This document shows, in pieces, positions 23,301 through 37,400 of a stretch of DNA of 64,000 bases. A program made the position numbers and the translations under genes. Origin of the DNA: Procambarus clarkii (lineage: Eukaryota; Arthropoda; Malacostraca; Decapoda; Cambaridae); contig NC_091171.1 in the NCBI RefSeq assembly GCF_040958095.1, forward strand, positions 48,593,862 through 48,657,861, given 5' to 3'. Numbering within the stretch: position 1 is the stretch's first letter; each line of letters starts with the position of its first letter. The notes beneath the pieces are model-generated. The model saw only the letters and a program-made list of their open reading frames with translations. It ran no database searches and was not told the origin of the DNA.

Positions 23301-26300
23301 ATGAAAACCAATGGCATGTAGCATAGTGTGGTTACCAAAATGCCACTCAGAAAGGGGCTTTTCATTTCACTTGATGCTATATTTATAAGCAATGCCTCTT
23401 CAGCATTGAAGAGGCATTCTCCTATGCCTTCTTCTCATTATGCCAAGAGAAACTACACAATGCCTGCCCAGCCCATGAAATATATTGATTAATAATAATA
23501 TATCCTAATATCACTACTGGGAATAAATATCTAAATGAGAAAATATTACATATCCCATTTTGTGGAACATCTCCAGGCATACCAGAATCTCAAAGTATAC
23601 TTGGAGCATACCTGGAGAGGGTTTCGGGAGTTCTTCTACTCCCAGAGCCCAGTCTGGGGCCAGGCTTGAAGTATTTATAACAAAATAAACAACACAATAA
23701 AAAAAAAAAGTCTTCAGAAAATCCATCAAACAGCAACACATGCATCTCATGCTTTTTTACTTTTTTATATTACATAAAAAAATTAAAGCAAAATTTGCAT
23801 AATTTTTACCTCATGATCAAACCCACTCATGATAACAGAGTTTCTAGCCAATTCACACATGTCTGTTTGGGACAGCTTCCACACTTGAGTTGCAATAGAA
23901 TATTCTTCCATGAGGGGTTCCTTAGTAAAGTGGAACTGGAGAGGGTCATCAGTGGATAAAGATATCAGGAGCCCTCGTGCCAAGTACTCTGGTAAAGGGT
24001 TGCGATGGTAATTCAGGAAGAGAGAGTTGTTGGAGAGTGGTGACATGGCTATACCAATCTGTAAAGATGCAATATAAACATTAATTTGGAAAATCAAATT
24101 TCTAGCATTATACATGTATAATAAAAAAATGTACAGTATTAAAATAAGGCAGGGAGATAATTGAGAACTATTTACCATACCACATATTGTATGACCTAGC
24201 TTATTCGGATTCCACTTAAATGGATATTTGGGTTATCCGGCCAAAATTGCATCCAGATAATTTTCTGGCAAACATTTTGCAATATCTGGATAGAAATCTG
24301 GATAACTGGAGGATAAGTTACATCAATTTTCAACGACACATTTCAAGATGTGTTGTATCAAACAATAACACAAACTACAACAAGATAAGCTAAACTTTCT
24401 CTTTTAAATATATATTTTTAATTTATAGTGTGTGTGGAAACTCAAATTACTGTATGTTGGTTGTGATACAAAAAATTGAAAATATGGTTAATTTAGGACT
24501 TCCCCTGTGAGAATTCAGCTTATCTGGTGAGGTGTCCTTCCCATATAGTCCAGATAAGCAAGCTTAGACAGTACTCTCTTACACCACACCATTTTCCTAC
24601 ACAAACTAAATGGGTAGAACACCTGGGAAAAATTATATAATAACACACAGACAGTATGGTCGTTGATCTGGAAGATTCTGTGTAACGAATTTACCCAGTT
24701 TCTATAGTAGAGAGACAGAGATTTCACAGGAAAGAGATGGTTGGGTTGACGGCCTATATCTAGACCTAAAAGAGGCTTTTGACAGAGTTTCACTTAAAGA
24801 GATTATTCTGGAAACTGGAACATACTGGAGAAGTGACAGGGAAGCTTAACATGGATGACAAATTTTCTGACAGAAAAATGAGGGCAGTAATCAGAGGCAA
24901 TGTGTCGGACATGAGAAATGTCTTGAGTGGAGTACCACAGAGTTCAGTTCCTGCACCGGTAATGTTCATTGTCTACATAAACAACAACCAGAAGAAATAC
25001 CGAATTATATGAACATGTTTACTGATGATGCTAAGATACTAAGGAAGATAAGAAACTTAGACAATTGTCATGCCCTTCAAGAAGACCTGAATAAAATAAG
25101 TGTACGGAGCACCACTTGGATGGAATATAATGTGAATAAATGCCATGTTATGGAATGTGAAATAGGAGAAAATAGACCACACACACAACCTATAAATTAT
25201 GTGAAAAAGCTTTAAAAATTAAGATAAAGTGATCAAAGGATGGTTCTAAATAGGAAACTATCACCTGAAGACCCTATAAAGAACATTGTGTGAGGAGCCA
25301 ATGTTACTCTTTCCAATTTCAGAATTGCTTATAAATACATGGATGGAGAAATACTAAAGAAATTGTTCATGACCTTTGTGAGACCAAAGATGGAATATGC
25401 AGTGGTTGTATTGTGCCCATATCTTAAGAAGCACATTAACAAACTGGAAAAGGTGCAAAGACATGCAATGAAATGGCTTCTGGAACTGAAAGACAAGAGC
25501 TATGAGGAGAGGTCAGAGGCATTAAATATGCCAAAACTAGAAGATTTAAGAAAAAGAGGTAACATGATCACTGCTTACAAAATAGTAATGTGAATCAATA
25601 AAATTGGTAAAGAAGAATTTCTGAGACTTGGAACTTCAAGAATAAGAGGTCATAGATTTAGGCTAACTAAACAAACCTGCCAATGAAATATAAGAAAATT
25701 CCCTTTCACAAACAGAGTGATAGACGGTTGGAACAAGTGAGGTGGTGGAGGCCAAAACCATCAGTAGTTTCAAAACGTTATATGATAATGTTAGGAAGAC
25801 TGGACACCATGAGCATAGCTCTCATCCTGTAACTACACTGAGCTAATTACCACACACATACACCATACACCACACCAGACACCCATTACTTGTTTCTAAT
25901 TACAGTATATAATCACATACTGTAATTATCTTATTATTTTCAAAATATGACTACTTGCATCAGCAAACTCATCTTTCTATCCTGTAAGCCTGTAATATAA
26001 GCATTTTCAGGTTTACCAATTGTGGGCAACTCTGAAATATATTCCTCCCCCAAATAGCAAGGACCTGCTCTACTCTTTTTCATAACTCACTTGAGCCAAG
26101 TAGTAGAGGAATTGCAAGACTGGAACTTTACGTAGAAGTAGACCATGGGAGATATTTTCAGCCAGCAGAAAGCCAGTTACCAAGTGCTGGATTGAACCAG
26201 CCTCACCACAGTGGGGTCGCAACACAAACGTGTTCATTCCACGCTCTAACCTCAATTGGTTTAATGTGCAAATATTGGCATACCTAAAATGAAAATTATT

Positions 26301-28399
26301 ATTTATTTATTTTATTTTTTTATAGGGAAGGGAGTAAAGTTGATATGTCATTTAGAGTACATTATGTTTAACAATGGATGTGTGATATAGAAATGAGTAT
26401 GTGAACTATAATTCCATTTGTATTTATTCATGTAATCAATTTTTATTTACAGTATAACTCAAAATTTATGTGAAAATTACTTCCCAATCCAATAAAATAA
26501 TTGGTAGAAACCAGACTCTTACATATAATACAGGTAGTAAGCATAAGGTGGATTTTCCATATTTGACCACAACTGTGGAGGCGGAGTGTCCTTGTCCATT
26601 ACTGACATTTCTGGCTTGCTCTCATCGTCCACACTATCAAACCCAATCACATACCTGGGCAAGAATATAAAGGAATACAATTATATGCCAGTTAACTAAA
26701 TAGTCAGAGCATATACAGTGGAAGCCCATTTAAATTATAACATACAGTATCAAGATCCTTCACATAAAAATTAAAAAACTGTAAATTCAAAAATAATTAC
26801 TAATCCTATTTAATCCCAAAGTTCTATTAATACAATATAAATGAACAATCAAAGCATCAGCATACCGAGTGTCCAGCCCATCCTCCTGTTTTGGTAGTAC
26901 TTACAGTAACGATGAGAACCATGGTATACATACTGACGTACAACGAAATTAGAAAGTAGAAACCTGAACTACAGTGGCACCTCGACTTACGATTGCCCCG
27001 ACTTATGATAATTTCGAGTTACGATATAAATTTGATCGGTAAAATGCGACTTGACTTATGATAGCGTCGTCAACTAACAATATTTGTTGATACATGTTCA
27101 GGTCGACCGAGCGAATGGTTCCCGGTTGCGCGGGCCGACTTGCCTCAGTTTACCGGAGCTGCCCGCTTAGTGACGATCATGCTTATAAGAAATTCTATTT
27201 TTATGGTGATTTTTTGCTTTTTGAACATAAGACTGATTATTATATATCACACCATGGGTCCCAATAAAGTCAGTGGTAAAGTTCAACATATGAAAACACA
27301 TGTAAGGATGACCATAGAGGCAATACGGAATATCCCTTGTTCAAAAATTCAGAAAATGTGTGCAGCATGGGAAGAACTGTAAACTTTTGCTGAAACGACT
27401 CACCCAAATCAAGCTGCAGTAGGCTGTTGCCTCAACTTTTTCAATGACACTGATGCATCATTACAGACAAATGTTAAAACGAAGGGAATAACAAGTGTCG
27501 CTAGACAAATTTTTAGTGAGACAAACTAGCAGTGAACCACAACCAGGTCCTAGTGGTATGCAGGCAAAATGCAGGAGAAAGTGTACCCCAGAGAAATCAT
27601 CACTGCCAGATGTTATAATGGAAGGGGACTCCCCTTCCAAACAGTAACACCTCTTCTCCTCCCCCTCCTCACCATCTTCTATATGCCAACAGGATTCATT
27701 AGTAAATGTAAGTAATAACTTGTACATACTTTTGTAGTGAAGATCTGGGTGAATTAGGTATCAAATTTACTTTGAAGATCATGTTTTGGGGAGTCAGGAA
27801 CGGATTAATTCATTTCCCTTTATTTCTTATGGGAAAAATCGTTTCGACTTACGATACGTCTCTGGGAACAGATTACCATCATAAATTGAGGCCCCACTGT
27901 ATTCAGTTGGACAAACTGGAAAACAGTTTTTACTTCTGTTGCTTTTGACAAACTAAACAAACGTATCCTAACCTCTGTAGACCTGATACACAATATCAGA
28001 GGCCTAACATAGTACATATGTGTGCTAAACATACTAGGCCAAGGAATATTTATGTTTGTGTTTTAGCTTCATTTATGTTAAAAGAATTCCTTACAAGTCA
28101 GTACATGACTAAAGCTAAAACCTAAAAACTTAAGAATTCTGACTATTGATGATCGTCGCAATAGGTACTATCTAAACAGGAGGATGGGTTGGAGTGTCAG
28201 GCTGGGCAGGCTCTGTTGTTGTTATCCTTAGACACACGCCATATGACATATCTCATGAAGTTTTCCCCTCACCTCTACCATACCTTCGTTATGTTGGTCA
28301 GTCAGGTCATCTGTCTCAGTTTCTTTCTCTCTCTCCTTTTCTTTCTCTCTTTCTCTCTCTCTCTCCTTTTCTTTCTCTCTTTCTCTCTCTCTCCTTTTC

Positions 28400-28440
<41 letters not shown>

Positions 28441-31400
28441 ATAGGTATATGCAGTAAGTATGTATGTATGTACTGTATGTACAATACTGGTATGTCTGCT
28501 ACGTAATGTCTAACTTTAATTTATATTTACTTTAGCTTTTTATTTTTAAATGTCAGTTGGTTTATTCAAATTATATTAGAATGTATGTAATTATTTTAGT
28601 GCTGTTAAAGGATGAGAGCTACCCTCATGGTGTCCCATCTTCCCAGTACACTGTCATATGATACTTTGAAACTACTGATCGTTTTGGCAGCCACCACCTT
28701 CTCACTCAACTTGATTCAACTATCTAAAACTCTGTTTGCTAAAGAAAACTTTCTAATATTTCTTGGCACCTTTGTTTCCTTTGGCATGTATCTATGACCT
28801 CATGTTCTTCAAGTTGCAAGTGTCAAGATTTTCTCTTTGTAAATTTAGTTGACACCTGTTAATTTTCAAAGTCTCAGACATCAGCATGATGACTCTTGAG
28901 CCAAGCAGTGTTCCAATCCTGATACCTGAGATATCAAGGCATCATCCCAAAGACAAGGATCAGAACAAAGCATCTGATCTACTCTTTGTTCAAGGATCAG
29001 AACAAAGCATCCTTCTACTCTTGCAAAGTAGAAGGCCCCAAATCCCTGACAGGGAAAGACATCTCAACTGATCTCAGTGGCAAAATGGATGGGGCAGCAC
29101 CCAGAGATGGGCCAAGCTACATCTAAAACTAAACTCCTGACTGGACTCTAAAACTTGCAGATGTGTTGGAACCTAAACATGGGAGGAAAAGATCACACAT
29201 TGGACAAACCACACCAGCAGAGGAAGGAGGAGGAGCAAATTCGGAGCAGGTGGAGTTTACCAACCCTTCCAGCATCCCTTACTTGGATCTCTGAAGACCA
29301 AAGGGGCCAACTTTGGGGTATCCATTTGAACATCAAGCCATGAGCCACGAATGTGAGAAATGCGAGCCTTCAAGGCAGCTGCTGCCTAATAAGTCTCCTG
29401 TCTTGAGATAAAAGCAGATAAAACAGAGACCCAATGAGCACAAATACCACAGGACTCAGGGTCGGAGGTGTCACCAACCCAGCAGGTAGCATGGCAGAAA
29501 CAGAAAGAATGATCGTCGGCATGTTGCAAAGCCGACGAGCACCTTCAAACTTGCATGTAGCAAGAGCAGGCCCAATGGGTCAATCCACTGCAAGCCACAA
29601 CGCAGATGTTGAGGGGGAGATACCAGGGACTGAAGGTGACTAACCAAGCATAATTCGCAAACACTATAGACATTTTCTGGAAGAGTCAACAACTTGTGCA
29701 GTGCTGGATTTAACGTTATTGGGCCATACACCAAAACAGTTAAAAAGGCCCCACCCTCTAGTCAGTGTGGATATTCAAAGGCTAAACACATACATGCAGA
29801 CACCTGGTGGGCCCTAGGCCATATTCTACTTGACCTATTGGGTAATTCAGCCCTGAACTCTTGCATTACCCCTGGGTGAGGTTCTCCACCACAGCACCCA
29901 GGTCTCTTAAGGGCAAACTGAACACCCCAGAGAAGTCACTGTCAGTGGAGGGGCAATGCTAAACGAGTGCTTAGGGAAGGGCTACCCTAAACACATGCAG
30001 CTCATAGTGAATATGCAGACCAAGTCCACGCAAAAAGTGAGGATTGTCAAATCCTCACGTGTCACACACACGTGAATAAAATCCGCGTGCCACACACACG
30101 TGAATAAATTACTAAAAGTTAGAAACACACAAGCAAATGGCTCACAGGATGAAGTTCAAAGGAAGGCTGTCACTTATCTGAGGAAAGAAGTGGGATTTGC
30201 CCATGGCCAGCAACTTGGGAAGGTTTAATCACTTAGATATTAGCCACAGGACTGGCTAATAGCCATGGAGGAAGTTCGGAGCTCCTGGGGTGCCACTTGA
30301 TGATGGCAATTTGTACTAGGGGGTTCAAGCTAGTTTAAAGTAAACCAATTAGTTTAGAATGAATTACACACAGTGATCATACTAACGTGATGCATCAAAT
30401 GAACAAATTCACAAAGGCCGTGACAAGGCTATGGGATCCAGTAAGTTCAGTAGAACTTCGGTTTCAACTCTTTTTAACCCTGTCGTAGCTCAGTCGATTA
30501 AGGCAGTGTCTGGGATGCTCCCGGATGCAGGTTCGAATCCTCGTCACGGCCTTTGTGGATTTGTTCATTAGAATGAATTATTTGTGGAGTCGTTTGGCTG
30601 TTTCAGTGCTTTGTTTTCCATGAACCTTACAGTTGTCTGTATTGCTTTGTTTATTTTCTGGATACTTTATCATTGTGGGTAATTGTAAAAATCCCCAGCT
30701 CTGCGCCTCTATGCAGGGTCCAGTTTCTGGCTCTGACCCCCCAGTAGATTAAACAGGATTCTTATGGCTGATATGACTCAGTAGTGCCAGGAAGCCATCA
30801 AGAGGCTCATCCAGATGATACTTACAAAAATTATGCCATATAAATTTTAAAAGTATTATTGATACATATTACCCTGTACAATGATTTAAAAGGAAATTAC
30901 TAAAAATAGAAAAACTTTAAGTATTACCCCATATATCTTTACATTTTTCTCAAAACTCTGAATTGGGTAGCTGGTATAGAGTGGCAATTTATCATAGATG
31001 ATTTGCAGGAGTATTATAGCGGTGCCATTAGCAGTGAATAAGATATGATGAATTAACAAGTTAATTTTTATTTAGTTTTTCAATAGCATCTTTTTTTGCA
31101 AAATACTGTTTCTTATTTTTTTATTCTCTGGCCTGATGTCTCCCCACACGAAGAATGTGGCAGGACAATGATAATAACAATGATGATTATATAATTTGTG
31201 TGGGTGGGCCAGTGAACTGCAAGGCTAAATACAATACTACATATGGCAATACCACAGACATATCCGGATGTAGATGATCTAAAAAGTTAATGAATATAGA
31301 GCCAGACATACAACTGCACATATAAGAATAATGTATGTTCAGAGATACGTACTGTAAGAAGGCATGAAGCTCAGGATGGCTACTGGGGTTCACAGAGACC

Positions 31401-34400
31401 TCAAATAATGGACGGAACAGGTTATCGAGTATGACACTAAAATTATCAATTATATTGTTGCTCTTGTAGATGTCACTGAAAAAAATATATATAAATAAAT
31501 ATATATATAGATACTGTATAACTGAATACCACATGATCAAAATTAAATATAAGATTGCTCAAGAGCTTTGTGCAGAATTTTATCCATTAGCAATTGCTTC
31601 CAAGATCCATCAAATATATAAAATATCCAAAAAACCACCATTGAATGTAATGAAACGCCATTTTCTGGGTGAGCCCCAGAAGCTCCCTGGAGCTATTCAG
31701 CTGATATATGCTTTATTAGTATTGGGCATCAGTCAATGGAGTTCAGCCTATCTGGGACCACGAGCCAGAACCTGGCCCCTTCAGAGAGGCACAGGGAGCA
31801 AGGGCCTATGGAAACCCATATGTGTTTGAGAGCATTTCATGTCTACCACCGACCGGGGTTAGGCACCCAGAAAGGTAGGCATAATAAAACAGACATCTCT
31901 TGGTAAGAAATTGCAACTGAAGACCGAACAAAGGGGCAGAACTCCCCAAAACCTAAAGAAACAAGCAAACATCATACACCATTGCCACGCAGTTTGTCCG
32001 CGCAGCCCTTCCCTTCCTGAGAGTGGGAGGAGGGAGCCCGGACCTCCCCGGCATCGGAAACTTACACCTCAGTTCAGTGGTTAAGCATCAAAAAACAAAA
32101 CTGCCTACCGGAGGGAGGGTTGGTGACAGGGAGCTTCCATGGCTCACCTAGGAAATGGCATTTCATTACATTCAATGCTGGTTTTCTGTGGGGAGCCCCT
32201 CTGGCTCTCTAGAGCTACCGAACCAAAGACAAGTAAAAGAGAGACTTACCCGGAAGGAGGCCGCCAAGCACACATCAACTCAACGTCGAGACAACTGGCT
32301 GCAACCTCTGACCCAAAGCCATACACGAACGTCTGTGACCAGGAATATTGACCAGATAACGGGGGACTGGGACCCTGTTCAACCTCCAAAACCTCAGTGC
32401 CCGAATGTTAGCCAAGACCTGTTGCTGAACACTGCAGCCAAAGCAGCAAACTTACGAACATCATGGGCACGAGGGAAGACCCCAGGCTGGCTAGACTTAA
32501 TAACCCTGAGGACGACCTGGGAGACCCGAGCCCTGGAACAGGGAACGAGGGAAACCGAATTACCCCAAAGCGCATCCCCGGCCACAGAACTCCGATGCAC
32601 GCAGATAATGGCAAAGAGCCGCAACCAGACATAACACATGATGCACCCCCGGCCTGACCAACCAAGCATCAGTGACAAAAGGGCCCCTCCAGAGGGCCAC
32701 TGTCTCATTCTTCGCCAGAAAAGGGGGGAGACGGCTGCAACCAAATAAACCGACCACCAGGAACGAAAGAGAAGAAATCCCTGCGCTGGAGGACAGCATG
32801 AAGCTCACCAACCCAACCCCCAGAGGCCAATGCCAACAGAAAAAGTCATGGAAGAACAATCTGGAACTGAAGGAGCCATCACAAAATGAGGAGAAGAGAG
32901 AAAAAGAGAGAACCCGGTCCAAGGACCAGGACGGCTCAGACGGCGCATGAGCAGGCTAGAGGTGAAATAAAGCATGAGAACACTTGTGAAACAGGGCCGA
33001 AGTGACATCCAAGTCGGACACAAGCTGCGGATGCCCATTTGATTGGGCATCAAATGACGGTCCTGAAAAAGCCATGAAAGAACGGACAAAACAATCCAAT
33101 CGGAAATAGAAGATAACCTACAAAGACAGAGAAAATGGCAAAGTGGAAACTTCATAATGTCACCAAGACGAAGCTCATAGGTGGGACACCATCAACGAAG
33201 CCACCTAATAGGTGTATCAGGTGGCTTCGGTGTATCACCATACAAGTGGTGATACACCTGTGTCAAAAAGACCAGACGTGTAGAGCGGAGGAATAGACCG
33301 AACCAGCCATGTTCCGGACCGGTTCGATCTGCTGAAAGAGGTAGAGCCGCAGAAAACGCTCCAGGTCCGAACACCGAGCAAGCAACACCTGAAACCAAGG
33401 CTGGGCTGGACACCAAGGGGCCACCAGGACGACTCTCCCACGGTAAGACTCCAAAAGAGCAAGAACCCGAAGCAACAGCTGGACCGGGGTAAAAAGGTGT
33501 TGACAACCAAAAGATAAAGGTACAGGTAACCTGTACCTGTACCTCCTCCTAGGTACTGTACAGGTAACTCAACCTCAACCAGTCCTGCCAAAAGGTGTCC
33601 ACCGCAAAGGCTCCGCAGTCAGGGAAGGGCGCCACATGTATCGGGAGACACCGAAACCACGCCTATGTGAAGAGGTCCACCTTTGGGAGCCAGTACGTCC
33701 AGCAGAGCCAACTGAAGGAGTTGGCGTCGACCATCCATTTTGTAGACAAGGGAATGAACTGAGACAGGCCGTCCACCAGAACGTTGAACACTCCTCAGAT
33801 ATGAACCGCACGGAGAGCCAAACCCCGAGAATCCAGGAGATGAGTCACTCGAAGCGACCAGCCCCAAAGAGCCAAGGACCGAAGAGCTAGAAAATGGTGT
33901 TTCATTACATTCAATGCTTTTTTTTTTTTACTGCCACTCCCCCTTTCAATTGTGCAACTTTCAGTGAATGATGGATTCAGACCCCAAGGTTATTTTCTTC
34001 ATCAATCTGCTTCAAGGTAATGTTTTGATATTAAAAAGCATTTGCCAGTCTTCTGACCATTTGTGGAATTTTCTTTCTAAAGCATCGATATCATTTTCAC
34101 TTCTCAATTTACTATAAATCCTAAGTGTCATCTGCAAATTTGATTGTGTGCTTTGTAACATTCTTATCTATGTCAGTGATGTATATAACAAAAAGGGTTG
34201 GCACCAAAATGGACCCTTGCAGTACCCCCACTCTCCACATTTCTCCAGTCAGATTCCTTCCCGTTTAGCATGACCCTTTGTTTTCTTTATTTTAACCATT
34301 GTTTTATCCATTCTAGTATTCTACCATTCATTCCATGTGCCTGTAATTTCCTTGCTAGTCTTTCCATGTTGTACCTTATCAAAAGCTTCAGCAAAGTCCA

Positions 34401-37400
34401 TGTAAACTACATCTACCAGGAGCCCTTTGTTTGAATAGCTAGTTACCATTTCCAAAAAATGTGAGCGGGTTTGTAAGGCAGGGTCTATTTTTAACAAACC
34501 CAGGTTGTGTTGATCCCATAAGATTGTTCACTATGGGATGGAGAATGATTCTCTCCCTTACAATGCTCTCCATGAGCTTGCAGATGTGTAATGTTAAGCT
34601 GATCAGACAGAAGTTTTCTGCCAATCTTTTTCTACCTTTTTTGAAAATAGAGGTGACATTTGCATATTTCCAATTTATGGGGAACTATCCCTTGGTCCCG
34701 AGATTCTCTGAAAAGGAATTTCAGTGCAGTCATAGTGCATCTGTCAGTTCCTTTACGACTTTGGATTGAATTCCATCCACACATGAGGCTTTTGAGTCTT
34801 TTAGTTTCTCAATAATTTTCCTGATTATGTCAAACATTATAGGTATATTCCTTAATTCATTCCCTTCATCTCCTTCCAACTTTTGAGTAGGTAATAGAAT
34901 GTTGTCTAATCATTCTGTGTGAAGACTGGTGTCAAATATTAATTAAAAGTGTTTGCTGGCCTTTTATCATCCATTATAACTTGGCTAGTCTCATCTTTTT
35001 AAGGGTCCTACCTAGTCCTTTGTTTTGGTTTTATTTCTTACATAGGCATGAACGACTTTTAATCTTTCTTTATGGTTGGGGCAAGTTTTCTTTAGTAGTT
35101 TCTTTTGGCTGATCTGATTTCCTAGGTGGCTGAATTTAATGCCTTTTTATATATCTCATAATCTATGATGTTCATTGTGGATTTATACCTTCTCCAGAGG
35201 TTCTGCTTAGTTATTAAAGCTCTTTTTACTACTTGTGTCATTCATCTAGTTCCATTTTTTTCTGTCTCCTTTTATGGCACATATTTTTGAATGAGTTCAG
35301 TATTGACCTTTTTTAAATTTCCCTTGATGCTTTCATCCCATGGTCACCTATCAGCTCCCTCCAGGTGTTGTTTTGCAATTCCTCTCTCATTCCTTGATAG
35401 TCTCCTTGAGGGTAATCTAGAAAGCCATCATCCTGGATCTTTACGTGGGTTTCTGTAATTGTAATCCATCTTAAAATATTGTGATCACATGACGGGATGA
35501 GCTTTTCCTATACTGTACCTGAATTTGATCATGCCCTCTTCCAATGTTAGCGCAAGAGCTAGAATATCGTTATCTCGGGTGGGCTCTGTCACACGCTGTA
35601 CGGGAAAGGAATCCTGTACCAGCTCAAGAATTTGTTCTTCCGCTTGTGATGTTAGATTTACCCAATCTATTGTCTTATAGTTAAGTATTGTTTGGGAGAG
35701 TTCTTTTGGGCAGTTTTTGAGGCTGCAGTCTAGCTTATAACCAGCTGTGGTCTGTTTTGGTTCCATGATTTTCTTGGAGCTTCTCAGTAGCAGACATGAA
35801 TAAATTTCATAATAATTTTATCATATTACCACAACTCCTTGCACTTTTTTGAGGGAGCCAGGTTCTGGCTCATGGTCCCCAGTAGGCCTAAAAAAATTCT
35901 GAGACTGATGCCTCCTAGGAATTTGACACACTATCAATGATAGTAGCTTCAAGGAACTACAAGGGCTTCCACCAGAAAATATGCCCAAATGCATTTTAGT
36001 AAGAAAATTGAATTTGGTACATACAATACTGTATATCTAAGATAAAAATAAATCAAACTACAGAGTACAGTACATTACAATGACTAAAATTTCTGGCTTG
36101 ATACTCACTAAAGTCGTGGCACTTGTATTAGCCAGCGCACATTTTCTGAGTGCACATTGTGTATCACTGCCCAGTGGGCAAGTTTGTCCCATTCATCCGC
36201 TGACTTTCCATATACTGAAAGTCGTAATTCTGCATTTTGGTATTTGCCTTCCTCTAGGTCAAACATTACTTCCTAAAAAAAAAAATAAAAAAAATTACTT
36301 CCTAAAAATAAAAGAACAGCATTTAAAGAATAACGAAAAAATAATTACAACATTTTGTTTTGTTTGGTGAACGCATTTTCAGCTGTGGAATGCATTAGGT
36401 TTACATCCATACAATCAGTGATCTTTTGCCACACTAAAGTTTTTGTGCCTGCCGTTATTATTGTTAACTGACTGACCATACAAGTTTTTGTCTGCTCAAA
36501 TCTGTAGCAGTGTTTCTGGTTGGTCATCTTTCATTATTTCATCTATCTAATACAGGTGTTGGGGAGTGGATGCTAGTGAGGGTGCTGGGAATGGTTGTGG
36601 ATTTCAGCTTGAACGTTGTTATGTGCATGGTTGTAGGTAGTTATGCATGTGCTTATAAGTGAACAAATCCACAAGGGCCGTGATGAGGATTCAAACCTAC
36701 GTCCGAGAGGATCCCAAACACTCCTTAATCGACTGTGCCACGACACAGTTTGTGGATGTGTTCATTTGATGCATCACACTATTGTGATTTCTGTGTGCTT
36801 GTAAGTGTTGCCATGAGGGTGTTGGGAGTTGACATGGGAGAATCTCATTTACTGCTATGCTATTATCATAACAGTCAACGAGTAAAAGGTTTTCATTTAC
36901 TGAATATTTGGTTAACAAATACTTTTCAGGGAATGCATCTCATTTGTTAAGAGAGGTTTGCTTTTGTACATAAACGGTTCAGATCTTTATAAGGTTGCAC
37001 TGGAGTTGTAAGACCTCTTATTAAGTGAAGTTTTATATGAACTCACCTTTATTATGTGGCCAAAATATCTTCCATCAATGTAATTGTCTGTTTTTAGGAA
37101 GACCTCACGTAGCCGAGACTCTCCAACAGGGTTGTATTTAGCATTAAACTTGTCAAACCTGAAAGTTATTTTATATTATTTTCATATGCAGGCAATTTTT
37201 CATATGAGTCACAATAACGTGGCTGAAGAATGTTGACCAGACCACACACTAGAAAGTGAAGGGACGACGACGTTTCGGTCCGTCCTGGGCCATTCTCAAG
37301 TCGATTTGAGACCAATCGACTTGAGAATGGTCTAGGACGGACCGAAACGTCGTCGTCTCTTCACCTTCTAGTGTGTGGTCTGGTCAACATTATTTTCATG

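Noticed and set aside
28189..28506. Ser/Leu/Phe-rich plus ORFs and Arg/Glu-rich minus ORF
   Set aside because: Translation of a polypyrimidine tract.
32155..32634. 159-codon plus ORF
   Set aside because: Antisense to the module and recombinase of the DIRS copy; similar shadows are at 53,889-54,386 (plus) and 42,557-43,009 (minus).
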